Assembly (NCBI GenBank): GCA_964528825.1
Contig: CAZGVB010000002.1
Coordinates: 30,567-94,566, forward strand
Direction: 5' to 3'
Length of the DNA stretch: 64,000 nt
Source: RGIG5612 sp964528825
GTDB lineage: Bacteria > Bacillota > Clostridia > Lachnospirales > Lachnospiraceae
Under the pieces are notes generated by a model. The model searched no databases. It had not been told where the DNA came from and saw nothing but the letters and a program-made list of their open reading frames with translations. Below are positions 7,570 through 16,073 of this stretch, in pieces. Every line of letters begins with the position of its first letter. Positions within the stretch are counted from its first letter, which is position 1. Both the position numbers and the translations under genes were made by a program.

Positions 7570-7729
7570 GAATCATTATTGCGAGAGTTTATATAATTCC
7601 TTTAACATCGAGTCACTGTTGTAAGAGCTTATATGATTCCTTTTGCATCAAATCACTGTCGTGAGAGCTTATACGATTTCTTTAGTTTCAAATCACTATT
7701 GCGAGAGTTTATATGATTTTCTTTATGAT
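7570..7729 (-). repeat. Four 40-bp tandem repeats spanning the stop of the ECF ATPase gene
   Basis: Units start at 7570, 7610, 7650 and 7690 (for example GAATCATTATTGCGAGAGTT and AAATCACTATTGCGAGAGTT). The last unit contains the ATPase stop codon (TTA at 7709-7711), and the same TTA recurs in register in the other three. The array fills the space between the ATPase and S-subunit genes. Confidence 0.85.
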
Positions 7730-9502
7730 ATCGTCCGCCGTCAGGACATTTGGCAGAATATCCCTTGCCATACGCGAAGCCGCCGTCGTATAAAAATTAT
7801 TCTGTCCGAAAAAATCTCCGGGCTTATTTTCTCCGATCACTATACCGTCAAAAAACATTCCCGCTCTATCCGCATATATCGCACAAAATTCTATATCATG
7901 TGAAACCATAAGTATAGTCGTCCCCGTATCCTTCAGATTACGCAAAATGTTCCCGAAGCTCTTTTTGAAAAAGCTGTCCATTCCCTTCGTAGGTTCATCC
8001 AGAAGCAGCAGGGCAGGCTCTGTAAGTAATACCTTCGCAAGAGCGGCCCGTTGAAGCTCTCCTCCCGACAGATCATACGGATGTCTGCGCAATATATCTT
8101 CTATCCCGCATATATTTGCGATATGTGATATAGCGACCTCCATATCGCTCTTGTCATTTATCATTTCCGCAAGATCTTCTCTTATGCTTTCCTTAGAAAA
8201 GAGACATTTCACATCCTGCGGCAGCATAGCGATATTTTGGTAAAATAATCTGTCCCTTCCTATTTTCTCAAGCCTTTTCCCGAATAACCTGATGCTTCCT
8301 CGGTAAGGCTTTATTATGCCGCATATGGACTTAAGCAGTGTGCTCTTGCCGGCACCGTTTCCTCCCGCAAGTGCGTAAATGCTCCCGCTCTCTATGCTTA
8401 TATCGGTTCCTTTTAAAATATCTCTTCCGTTCTTTTCATATCTAAACCACAGATTGGATATCTCAAGTGCGATCTTTTTTTCAGCTTTATTTTTCCCGTC
8501 TTCCCATACTCGGCCGGGCGCGGCATCTGTATATTTAAAACACTTTGCAGGTTTTTCGGTATTTTCCGCATGGCATTTCATCACATCTGACAGCCATGCT
8601 CTTCCTTCTCTTACATTCAACGGACAGCGCCATGATTTCGCTGCATTTGTATCACAGGACCCATCATTTGCGCAGCGATCGTTTTCCTTGCCCGGCAGAC
8701 TCAGCCTATCCGCAAGGCCGTAATAGACTCTTGCGGGCGTCGGAAATGCCTCCAGCATGTCGTCTCCTTTTGTATAAAGCTCTCCTGCGACCTTTCGCGG
8801 GGTGCCGCAGGCTGCCACCATGCCGTCTTCAAGTATTATCACCTTGTCTGATGAAGGCAATATTTCCTCCAGTCTGTGTTCCGTGATGATGACAGTAGTA
8901 CCGAATTCACGATTTATCCTTTTAACTGTCGATAGAAATTCGGATGCTGCGATCGGATCCAGCTGACTTGTCGGTTCATCGAGTATAAGTATCTGAGGTC
9001 CCACAGCCATTACCGATGCCAGGTTCATCAATTGTCTTTGACCGCCTGAGAGGGATGCGACATCCATATCAAGCCAATCTGTCATCCCAAAGCAATTCGC
9101 TATCTCAGCCACCCTGAGTCTCATCAATACGGGGTCTGTCCCGAGATTTTCCAGTGTAAATGCCACCTCATGCCATACCTTATCCGTCACGATCTGTTCA
9201 TTAGGATCCTGGCAGACAAAGCCCGCGGTCTCCGTCTGGCATTTGAGGGTCATGTCCTGCACCAAAGCGCCGCCTATGCTGATACTGCCGCTCATTTTGC
9301 CTGCTTCGAGCAACGCGGGCTTCAAGGTCTTAAGCAATGTTGTCTTGCCGCAGCCGCTTCTGCCGCATATGACTACATATTCGCCCCTTTCGATGTCGAT
9401 CGATACATTAAAAAGAGCGTTTTTGCGTACCGCATCACTGTTTGCGCCTTCATTCGATGTGTTGTATGAAAATGTCAGATCCTTGATCTCAATATATGCC
9501 AT
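7709..9502 (-). CDS. ECF transporter ATPase, two ABC domains fused
   Basis: Two complete ABC ATPase domains in one 597-residue chain energise an ECF vitamin importer at the inner face of the membrane. Domain 1 has Walker A CGRSGCGKTT, signature LSGGQRQ and Walker B ILILDEPTS. Domain 2 has GGNGAGKST, LSGGELQRAALAK and LLLLDEPTKG. A roughly 90-residue linker with several cysteines joins them. I place the start at ATG 9502 (MAYIEIKDLTFSY), preceded by AAAGAGG; the longer open frame to 9568 adds a non-conserved extension. The gene overlaps the end of ecfT by 28 bases, suggesting coupled translation. Confidence 0.9.
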   Translation of the reverse strand: MAYIEIKDLTFSYNTSNEGANSDAVRKNALFNVSIDIERGEYVVICGRSGCGKTTLLKTLKPALLEAGKMSGSISIGGALVQDMTLKCQTETAGFVCQDPNEQIVTDKVWHEVAFTLENLGTDPVLMRLRVAEIANCFGMTDWLDMDVASLSGGQRQLMNLASVMAVGPQILILDEPTSQLDPIAASEFLSTVKRINREFGTTVIITEHRLEEILPSSDKVIILEDGMVAACGTPRKVAGELYTKGDDMLEAFPTPARVYYGLADRLSLPGKENDRCANDGSCDTNAAKSWRCPLNVREGRAWLSDVMKCHAENTEKPAKCFKYTDAAPGRVWEDGKNKAEKKIALEISNLWFRYEKNGRDILKGTDISIESGSIYALAGGNGAGKSTLLKSICGIIKPYRGSIRLFGKRLEKIGRDRLFYQNIAMLPQDVKCLFSKESIREDLAEMINDKSDMEVAISHIANICGIEDILRRHPYDLSGGELQRAALAKVLLTEPALLLLDEPTKGMDSFFKKSFGNILRNLKDTGTTILMVSHDIEFCAIYADRAGMFFDGIVIGENKPGDFFGQNNFYTTAASRMARDILPNVLTADDIIKKII

Positions 9503-10362
9503 ACGGCGGCCTCTTTCATATTTATTATCGTCGGAATAAGCATAAATAAAATATATATGCCAAGGCATAGACTCATTCGAATATTACCGAACCATGATAT
9601 ATCAAGAGGTGAAAGATCAGCCTTTGCACCTCCCATAGCGGCAAGGACAGCAGTTGATATTATCATCACGATCATAAATAACATGCATATGATATCACGG
9701 CGTGTGATCCTGTACTTGCGAAAATCAGTTCTCTTTGCGCTGCCGTATCCTCTGGCCTTCATGCTGTCTGACATTATCACCGCGCTCTCAAGGCTCCACG
9801 CTGCGAGCGTATTAAACACATCCGCCCCTGCCTTAAGCCTCTGTGCCTTTGACGATACAGGTCCAGCAAGCCCTATACATGCTCTTGCCTGTATGATCTC
9901 CGCGGCATTTCTTTTCATATTCGGTATCAATCTGAGTATCATAGACAGCACAATAGATATTGCGGGTGTGATATGCGAGAGCAGATATATTATCTTCTCA
10001 CTGCCCATCACCGTATTGAAAACAGCGAACCAGCACAGCACCGCAACGATCACAGCAGATAATGTTATGCCGTATATAAGTGCCTCCAATGTATATGGCC
10101 TTCCGAATATGTAAAATAATCGGATCGACCCCGCCGTGTTGAAGATCGGGTTGATGCAGCTTAGAAAAACAAACATGATCGTCATCACGCACAGATATTT
10201 AAGACCCTTTATGCCTTTTACCCAAAAATAATATATATAGCTGCATACAAGTGATGCAGCAGAAAAGACGGGATGCAAAAGGACCATTGCATATATCAAT
10301 ACTCCCGCGAAAAATATAAGATCTGTTATAGGATGGTAGTCGGAAAAATAGTCCTTGCTCAT
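9475..10362 (-). CDS. ECF transporter transmembrane (T) component
   Basis: EcfT couples the ATPases to the S subunit. The protein has an N-terminal membrane bundle and the conserved cytoplasmic coupling region with Ala-Arg-Gly type motifs (QARACIGL and DSMKARGYG, where families usually show two ARG motifs), then more membrane helices. The frame is open to a TTG at 10401, but I prefer ATG 10362 (MSKDYFSDYHP), 295 residues. No Shine-Dalgarno is visible there, but a well-spaced promoter ends 7 nt before the ATG, which suggests a leaderless mRNA and makes this the first gene of the ECF operon. Confidence 0.85.
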   Translation of the reverse strand: MSKDYFSDYHPITDLIFFAGVLIYAMVLLHPVFSAASLVCSYIYYFWVKGIKGLKYLCVMTIMFVFLSCINPIFNTAGSIRLFYIFGRPYTLEALIYGITLSAVIVAVLCWFAVFNTVMGSEKIIYLLSHITPAISIVLSMILRLIPNMKRNAAEIIQARACIGLAGPVSSKAQRLKAGADVFNTLAAWSLESAVIMSDSMKARGYGSAKRTDFRKYRITRRDIICMLFMIVMIISTAVLAAMGGAKADLSPLDISWFGNIRMSLCLGIYILFMLIPTIINMKEAAVWHILRSRI

Positions 10363-10369
10363 ATACGAA

Positions 10370-10398
10370 AGTATATACTTTGAATCTTTTTCACGCAA
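10370..10398 (-). promoter_or_regulatory. Promoter of the ECF operon, probably leaderless
   Basis: TTGCGT (10393-10398) and TATACT (10370-10375) are 17 bp apart on the minus strand. The -10 box ends 7 nt before the ATG at 10362, so transcription would begin at about the start codon. Confidence 0.65.
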
Positions 10399-10414
10399 CA
10401 ATATAACAGCAAAG

Positions 10415-10443
10415 CAGCCCTGTCACAGATCGTGACAGGGCTG
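10415..10443. terminator. Strong hairpin between mscL and the ECF operon
   Basis: A perfect 12-bp stem, CAGCCCTGTCAC with GTGACAGGGCTG, and a 5-base loop. The plus-strand tail is TTTATT, and the minus-strand tail is less T-rich. It most likely ends mscL transcription and insulates the ECF promoter. Confidence 0.7.
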
Positions 10444-10489
10444 TTTATTAAAATATCTCTTCAAAATGCTATTATCTTCCCGTTGCTAT

Positions 10490-10912
10490 CTATTTATCCT
10501 CAAGCTGCGATGTGCAATGCGGACATCTTACGGCCTTTATCGGGATCTCCTGCAGGCAATAAGGACATTTCTTTGTCGTCGGTTCCGGTTTCTCCTCGCT
10601 CTTGCCATGCAGCTTGTCATTAGCACTTCTGAGCTTATTGACAACCTTAACAAATGCGAAAAGCACTATGGCTATGATAAAGAAATTAAGTACAGCCATT
10701 ATAAAGTTGCCGTATGTAAATACAGAGCCGTTTATAGTGACCGAAAGTGATGAAAAATCCTGCTTGAATATGATGCCTATGATCGGCGAGATGAGATCTG
10801 TTACCACAGAATCCACTATGGCTTTGAATGCTGCACCTATAACAACGCCTACGGCCATATCCACTACATTACCGCGATTGATAAATTCCTTAAATTCTTT
10901 GATTATACTCAT
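10490..10912 (-). CDS. mscL: Large-conductance mechanosensitive channel with C-terminal zinc ribbon
   Basis: MscL opens under high membrane tension to release solutes during osmotic downshock. It starts with the canonical FINRGNVVDMAVGVVIGAAF pore helix (residues about 10-29), then an extracellular loop and a second membrane helix (about 70-95). The 140-residue length is normal. After a short charged linker the C-terminus carries CPYC and CPHC, a four-cysteine zinc-ribbon-like motif; such tails occur in some Firmicutes MscL. GAGGAAG precedes the ATG. It follows the lipoprotein gene by 15 bp on the same strand. Confidence 0.95.
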   Translation of the reverse strand: MSIIKEFKEFINRGNVVDMAVGVVIGAAFKAIVDSVVTDLISPIIGIIFKQDFSSLSVTINGSVFTYGNFIMAVLNFFIIAIVLFAFVKVVNKLRSANDKLHGKSEEKPEPTTKKCPYCLQEIPIKAVRCPHCTSQLEDK

Positions 10913-10927
10913 CAGTTCTTCCTCACA

Positions 10928-11689
10928 TTACCCGTTTATAATGCTTATTTCATAATAATATTCATTATTATAATGCCCGTCTTCATCAAATTCAAGCTCA
11001 TCAGAATATGAAAAGGCTCTCAGCTTAAGATTGCTGATCTCATCGCTAAGCGGCGTCGGACGCAGCTTTATTGACGTCAGCAAAGTATTGTCATCATAGT
11101 CCTCGGGCTCTACATGAATATAAAATCCGCCGTCTTGATGATAATCGTCATACAGCCACACACCGAGATATCCTGTTACCTCCTCGCTGCTCACATCTCC
11201 CATGAAAAGCTCCGGTGCATCCTCTATATCCTGCGGGCTCAGGATCGTGATAAGCTTGTTCTCTTCTCCTACCTCAAAGCTTATCTCATAACCTATCTTA
11301 TATCCGCAGTCATCATTTCCCCATACGGTCTTATGCATTTCGGTCTCGCTGTCAAAGGAAATGCTTTTTTCTGTGCTGTTCATTACTGCAAAGCTTGCCA
11401 GATCCTCCTCATCAGACCATTCGGAGACAAATTCAGATTCCACGAGCTTGGCGGTATTTGTCTGATAGTCAAGATAATATATGGAAACAGGCTTGTCATT
11501 TGCTATATGTATCTGTGTCTCCTCAGTCGCTTGTGTGCTGTCGGTCGCCTTTGTTCCTTCCTCTGTCTGCTGACCGCTCTCATCTGCGTGTTCAGCCCCG
11601 TCAGTTTCACCTTTTTGCCCGCATCCTGCAACAGCTGCTATCATGCAGACGACTGCTGCCGTTACAGCGATCCTTTTATATCTTTTCAT
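10928..11689 (-). CDS. Putative lipoprotein of unknown function
   Basis: A 253-residue exported protein: a basic N-terminus (MKRYKR), a hydrophobic core and a VAGC lipobox with the lipidated Cys near residue 23. A Thr/Glu/Gln-rich spacer follows (residues about 27-60), then a compact acidic domain rich in Tyr, Asp and Glu with alternating hydrophobic residues, likely beta-rich. I do not recognise the family. A good ribosome site (AAGGAG) precedes the ATG. It lies between the Sel1-repeat gene and mscL, all on the minus strand. It is probably anchored on the outer face of the membrane. Confidence 0.8.
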   Translation of the reverse strand: MKRYKRIAVTAAVVCMIAAVAGCGQKGETDGAEHADESGQQTEEGTKATDSTQATEETQIHIANDKPVSIYYLDYQTNTAKLVESEFVSEWSDEEDLASFAVMNSTEKSISFDSETEMHKTVWGNDDCGYKIGYEISFEVGEENKLITILSPQDIEDAPELFMGDVSSEEVTGYLGVWLYDDYHQDGGFYIHVEPEDYDDNTLLTSIKLRPTPLSDEISNLKLRAFSYSDELEFDEDGHYNNEYYYEISIING

Positions 11690-11729
11690 TGTGATATTTC
11701 TCCTTTATTCTCTCTTCGAACAAGTTCGG

Positions 11730-13580
11730 CTATTTACTCTTATCTACTCTGATCACATACCATTGTGCCTCCAGGGCAGCTACTATCTCAGGTCCCGAGA
11801 AAAACTCAAGAGCATTAGTTGCCTCATTTTTCCTGACTCTGTCGGCGAAAAAAGTGTTTCCTTCTGCCTGCTTTTGAGCTACCGTGACATTTTCCAATCC
11901 ATATATCATGAAGCTTGTCATCTCCGCGTATGACAGCTCCGGATATGCCGCCATGATCTGTGGTGCCTTGATGCCGAGGGTTTTGTGAAGCTGTTCATGC
12001 ATCTCATCCTCATCGGCCAAATATCTTCTCGCAACAAGGAATCCGTCCTTTGCATCCTTTTTTACATCAATGGTGATCTTTAATATATTGCCGTCGTCAA
12101 ACAGCTGATTCAGAAAAAGCGGAAAGTCTGTCTTTATCTCATTTCTTTCCGTATCAAGGTGATATTCTTCCCTGATCCTCTCTATTTCATAATCTATCTT
12201 TTCGTTAAGCCCTTCACTGTTATGATCAGGATCTTCACTGCCTCTCATATCCGCCGCAAGTCTTGCCTCGAGATAGAATTTATATGCATCTCTTTTTCCC
12301 ATGCTGAGTACCAGAGAATCTCTGCATATATTTCCCATCCTAAAAGCATATTCCGCGAGAGCATTTGTATGATCGCCGCCGCAAAAATCATGCATGCACC
12401 TGCGGTAACCGTTTATTATCAGGCTCATGCCCATGTCTATATTTTGAGCAGTTCCCTTGCCTTCAATAAGCATATCCGCCGCACGGCAGCTGGCCGCATC
12501 CACCTCGGCGGCAGAGGCGTACAAAAAATATCCGAAGGCCTTTTCATATTCGGGGGCATCTTCTCCTGAAAGGGCATAATAGCAGATGACGCCGAGCGCA
12601 TTGGCAGCATAAGGATCTCCTGTTTTGGCAAAATATTCCTCATAATATTTTTTCGCGAGCACCATATCTCTGTCAAATGCTCTGTTTCCTCCAAAATATC
12701 CCCGGGCAAGTGCGTTCATTGCCTTTACATCGCCTTCATTATAAAGATCCTCCAGGAAGGTCTTATAGGTCTCTATCTCATCCTCGCTTGCCGCCTCAAG
12801 CTTTTCGTTGCTGTCATAGCCGCTTATAAAATGTCTTTTTTCGGACTCTGAATATACCCACTCTTCACATGGCAAGGTTTTGTTATATTCATATACATTG
12901 ACTCTGCTGATGATATCATCTGCAACTGTGCGGAGCGCGTTTTCCTCGAATTTTGTTATTCTTTCCCTGTGTTCCCCGTTATTTATATCCCAGTCATTTT
13001 TTTCGTCAAATCTTATGACAAATCTTTCTATTGTCTCTCTTTGCTTATATCTCTCCTCCAATCTCCAATAGAGCCGCTCCGCCATACCGAATACCACGGA
13101 GAATATATCGTCATCACTCTCAGGACCGTCGCAGATAAGATTTTCTCTGTATCGCGGCTCTATGAACAGGTGATCATAAAGGATATTCTCTATAGTCCAA
13201 AACCATTCCCTGAATTCATTAAGGGGATCTTCTGCCGAGCAGATCTTTAATAATGCGTCCCTGATATCATATGCCGTAATCGCATAAAGGCCCGAAGACT
13301 TTACATTAAAGGGCGGAAAGATCCTGTCTTTATAATCCCTGTACATCGACTCGCAGGTAACTAACCCCTTCATATCACCTTCACTGAATAACAGGGGCGG
13401 GAGCAGCTCAAGCGAATCCTCGCCAAGCGTCTGCAGCTTCCCCGGCTCATTATGGGCATCATAAGGGATTACGACATATCTGCCGAACTTGTCCGCCATT
13501 GATATCCTGCAATAGTCTCCCTTATGGCTTCCGTATTTTATAAGAGCCCAATCCTCAGGGGCAAATTTGTGTTTTTCCAT
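11730..13580 (-). CDS. Sel1-like (TPR-type) repeat protein
   Basis: A 616-residue cytoplasmic protein. The first ~290 residues show no known domain. Around residues 290-420 there are Sel1-like helical repeats (GDVKAMNALARGYFGG, DPYAANALGVICYYAL, YEKAFGYFLYASAAE, DAASCRAADMLIEGKG), which typically act as protein-binding scaffolds. The last ~130 residues form a separate mixed domain. I chose ATG 13580 because GGAG lies 6 bases upstream; an earlier in-frame ATG at 13616 lacks a ribosome site. Its partner is unknown, and the adjacent lipoprotein gene 40 bp downstream is the only contextual hint. Confidence 0.8.
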   Translation of the reverse strand: MEKHKFAPEDWALIKYGSHKGDYCRISMADKFGRYVVIPYDAHNEPGKLQTLGEDSLELLPPLLFSEGDMKGLVTCESMYRDYKDRIFPPFNVKSSGLYAITAYDIRDALLKICSAEDPLNEFREWFWTIENILYDHLFIEPRYRENLICDGPESDDDIFSVVFGMAERLYWRLEERYKQRETIERFVIRFDEKNDWDINNGEHRERITKFEENALRTVADDIISRVNVYEYNKTLPCEEWVYSESEKRHFISGYDSNEKLEAASEDEIETYKTFLEDLYNEGDVKAMNALARGYFGGNRAFDRDMVLAKKYYEEYFAKTGDPYAANALGVICYYALSGEDAPEYEKAFGYFLYASAAEVDAASCRAADMLIEGKGTAQNIDMGMSLIINGYRRCMHDFCGGDHTNALAEYAFRMGNICRDSLVLSMGKRDAYKFYLEARLAADMRGSEDPDHNSEGLNEKIDYEIERIREEYHLDTERNEIKTDFPLFLNQLFDDGNILKITIDVKKDAKDGFLVARRYLADEDEMHEQLHKTLGIKAPQIMAAYPELSYAEMTSFMIYGLENVTVAQKQAEGNTFFADRVRKNEATNALEFFSGPEIVAALEAQWYVIRVDKSK

Positions 13581-13735
13581 TTGTATCTCCGATGCGGCCC
13601 TCTGCATCCTTGCCATGAGCGCATCTTATCTGCTATATAAAAGTCCGTGCATCTGCATCGCACGGCAATCCGCGTGATATTGTAACATACAATATCAGGA
13701 TCATACAAATATACAGTAATAGCGGTTACTGTCGT

Positions 13736-13831
13736 CACTGTTAAGTAATCGCCTGCAAATCTTTCATGTCACTGTCAAGTAACCGCCCGCAAATCTTTCA
13801 TTCAGACAATTTTCAGTACTGCGCGTGTGAT
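13736..13831 (+). repeat. 34-bp tandem duplication joined to a dispersed element
   Basis: CACTGTTAAGTAATCG..CTTTCATGT (13736-13769) is followed by a near copy (13770-13803), then ACAATTTTCAGTACTGCGCGTGTGAT, the dispersed element also seen at 1235-1305 and 6731-6800. It occupies the 360-bp gene-free stretch 13581-13940, where nothing else is apparent except the hairpin at 13857-13895. Confidence 0.65.
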
Positions 13832-13856
13832 GTCAACTAAAACTTTACTATACGCA

Positions 13857-13895
13857 GTATACCGGGCACAGCCTGACTGGCTGAGCCCGGTATAC
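13857..13895. terminator. Long hairpin downstream of the Amt-PII gene
   Basis: GTATACCGGGC pairs perfectly with GCCCGGTATAC, with an inner CAGCC/GGCTG stem. It lies 45 bp past the amt stop. The minus-strand tail is not T-rich, so it may act by stabilising the 3' end rather than as a classical terminator. Confidence 0.55.
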
Positions 13896-13940
13896 CGCGG
13901 TTTTCTATCTTGGGAGTATGTTATAAGCTATATTCTAAGA

Positions 13941-15725
13941 TCATTCCACATCCTGAAGAGCTGCATAATCCTCCTCACCTGTTCTGATCTTAACTACCTT
14001 CCTTACAGCATATACGAAGATCTTTCCATCTCCGATATGTCCTGTATAAAGTGCCTTCTTTGCTGCGTCTATGACATCCTTCACCGGAATCTTGCTGACA
14101 ACGACCTCTACCTTTACCTTAGGAAGCAGCGTAACGTCCATCTCTACACCACGATAACGTTCTCCTGCTCCTTTTTCTATGCCGCAGCCCATGACCTGTG
14201 ATACTGTCATGCCTGTCACGCCGAGGTCATTAAGTGCCTTCTTCAAGATGTCATAGCTCGTAAGCCTCGTCATAATGGTAACATTGTAGATCGATCTTCC
14301 GTCTGCAGCTGTCATATCCTTTTCCGGCGATCCTGGCAGAGATGTATCTATATCCCCGCTCATTACCACAGGCACTGCCGCATCCTTCTTATAATCCGGT
14401 GCCTCATCATATGATTCGTCACCGAGACTGGTATTTGCATTGATCTCCATGCTTGTGTTGGAGATGTCCATAAGGCTGAAGCCGGCATAGGCACTTGGAA
14501 GTCCATGCTCTGCCACATCGAGGCCTACGATCTCATCCCTCTCACTGACACGAAGTCCGAAGATAGCCTTGATAGCAAGGAACGTAAGCGTAATGGTTAC
14601 CGCTGTCCATGCTGCCGTCGAGAACATGCCGACAAACTGCAATCCCAGCTGTTTGAATCCGCCGCCGTAGAAGAGACCTACTATCTCATTTCCGGGGACA
14701 GTATCTGTAGAGAAGAGTCCTACTGCTATAGTGCCCCATATACCGTTCATCATATGTACTGCGACTGCTCCTACCGGATCATCAATATGAAGCTTGTTGT
14801 CAAGCAGCCATACGCCGAATACTACCAAAAATCCCGAAACAATACCTATAATAGAGGCGCCGAGGCAATCTACCGTATCGCATGATGCTGTAACGCCTAC
14901 AAGTCCTGCAAGTGATGCATTAAGACACATTGATACATCCGGCTTGCCATATTTCAGCCATGTAAATATCATCGTAGTCACTGTAGCGAGTGCTGGAGCA
15001 ACTGTAGTCGTAAGGAATACAGATCCGAGCTGATCCACACCGGTGCAGGCAGCACCGTTAAATCCGTACCAACCAAGCCAAAGGATAAATACGCCGAGGC
15101 AGCCGAGCGGAAGGTTGTGTCCCGGAAAGGCATTTACCTTTATCTTGCCCGTTTTGGAATCCTTAACGAATTTGCCGATCCTCGGTCCTACCATAGCAGC
15201 GCCTATAAGTGCGCATATACCACCTACCATATGGATACAGTTTGATCCTGCGAAATCATGAAATCCAATCTGTGAAAGCCAGCCTCCGCCCCATGTCCAG
15301 TGGGCCTCTACAGGATAAATGACTGCCGAGATAACTGCCGAATAAACGCAATATGACAAGAACCTTGTCCTCTCAGCCATGGCACCTGAGACTATCGTCG
15401 CAGCAGTTGCACAGAATACGAGGTTAAATACGAAATTTGACCACTGGAAATTAGCATAATCGGTAAAAATATCAAATCCCGGCTTGCCTATGATGCCGAC
15501 TATATCCTCGCCTAAGAACAATCCGAATCCGATAACGATGAACATTACCGTGCCTATACAGAAATCCATCAGGTTCTTCATCAGGATATTTCCTGTATTC
15601 TTAGCTCTGGTAAATCCGGCCTCTACCATTGCGAAGCCCGCCTGCATCCAAAATACGAATGCCGCTCCTATAAGGAACCATACACTAAATACTTCCCCAT
15701 GGAGCATTTCATAAATCTCTTCCAT
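13941..15725 (-). CDS. amt: Ammonium transporter fused to a PII signalling domain
   Basis: Residues 1 to about 420 form an Amt/AmtB channel with an N-terminal FWMQAGFAMVEAGFTRAKNT segment and eleven predicted helices. Channel histidines appear in GGAHWTWGG-like and VHMMNG contexts (VEAHWTWGGGWL; GAVAVHMMNGIWG). After a ~60-residue acidic linker, residues about 480-594 are a complete PII domain (IYNVTIMTRLTSYDILKKAL; the T-loop YRGVEMDVTLLPKVKVE; the C-terminal GHIGDGKIFVYAV). PII normally plugs Amt in response to nitrogen and energy status, so the fusion places the regulator in cis. The T-loop has Met where the uridylylated Tyr51 usually sits. The ribosome site is GGGGG. The total length of 594 residues is unusual for Amt alone. 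Confidence 0.95.
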   Translation of the reverse strand: MEEIYEMLHGEVFSVWFLIGAAFVFWMQAGFAMVEAGFTRAKNTGNILMKNLMDFCIGTVMFIVIGFGLFLGEDIVGIIGKPGFDIFTDYANFQWSNFVFNLVFCATAATIVSGAMAERTRFLSYCVYSAVISAVIYPVEAHWTWGGGWLSQIGFHDFAGSNCIHMVGGICALIGAAMVGPRIGKFVKDSKTGKIKVNAFPGHNLPLGCLGVFILWLGWYGFNGAACTGVDQLGSVFLTTTVAPALATVTTMIFTWLKYGKPDVSMCLNASLAGLVGVTASCDTVDCLGASIIGIVSGFLVVFGVWLLDNKLHIDDPVGAVAVHMMNGIWGTIAVGLFSTDTVPGNEIVGLFYGGGFKQLGLQFVGMFSTAAWTAVTITLTFLAIKAIFGLRVSERDEIVGLDVAEHGLPSAYAGFSLMDISNTSMEINANTSLGDESYDEAPDYKKDAAVPVVMSGDIDTSLPGSPEKDMTAADGRSIYNVTIMTRLTSYDILKKALNDLGVTGMTVSQVMGCGIEKGAGERYRGVEMDVTLLPKVKVEVVVSKIPVKDVIDAAKKALYTGHIGDGKIFVYAVRKVVKIRTGEEDYAALQDVE

Positions 15726-15864
15726 AACAATTTCCCCCTTCTGCTCTTATACCAGGGCTTTCTCATTTCTTCATACCTTCGGTTGATACATACCTTACTC
15801 TTATACATACTTTTAAGTATCTTCCTATGGCCGCAGCCTGTTTCAGAACATTCTTGATATACGA

Positions 15865-15898
15865 AAAGGCGCTTCGGAGTAATCTCCAAAGCGCCTTT
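15865..15898 (-). terminator. Intrinsic terminator after ilvA
   Basis: AAAGGCGCTT-C-GGAG pairs with CTCC-A-AAGCGCCTTT around a 4-base loop, followed on the minus strand by TTTTCG. The rest of the 348-bp interval 15726-16073 shows no gene. Confidence 0.75.
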
Positions 15899-16073
15899 GC
15901 TTTATGCAGCACATTCTATACCTGTATTTTGTCTGCGTCAATACTTTTTGACGATTTCGGCACAATTTAATGCTTTTTCATTTTTTCGTCATGCTATTTT
16001 GTCATATATGACAGATTCCTGTGCCGTTTACGGCAATTATCTATGTCGTACACCATCCGGTCAGTCTTTCATT

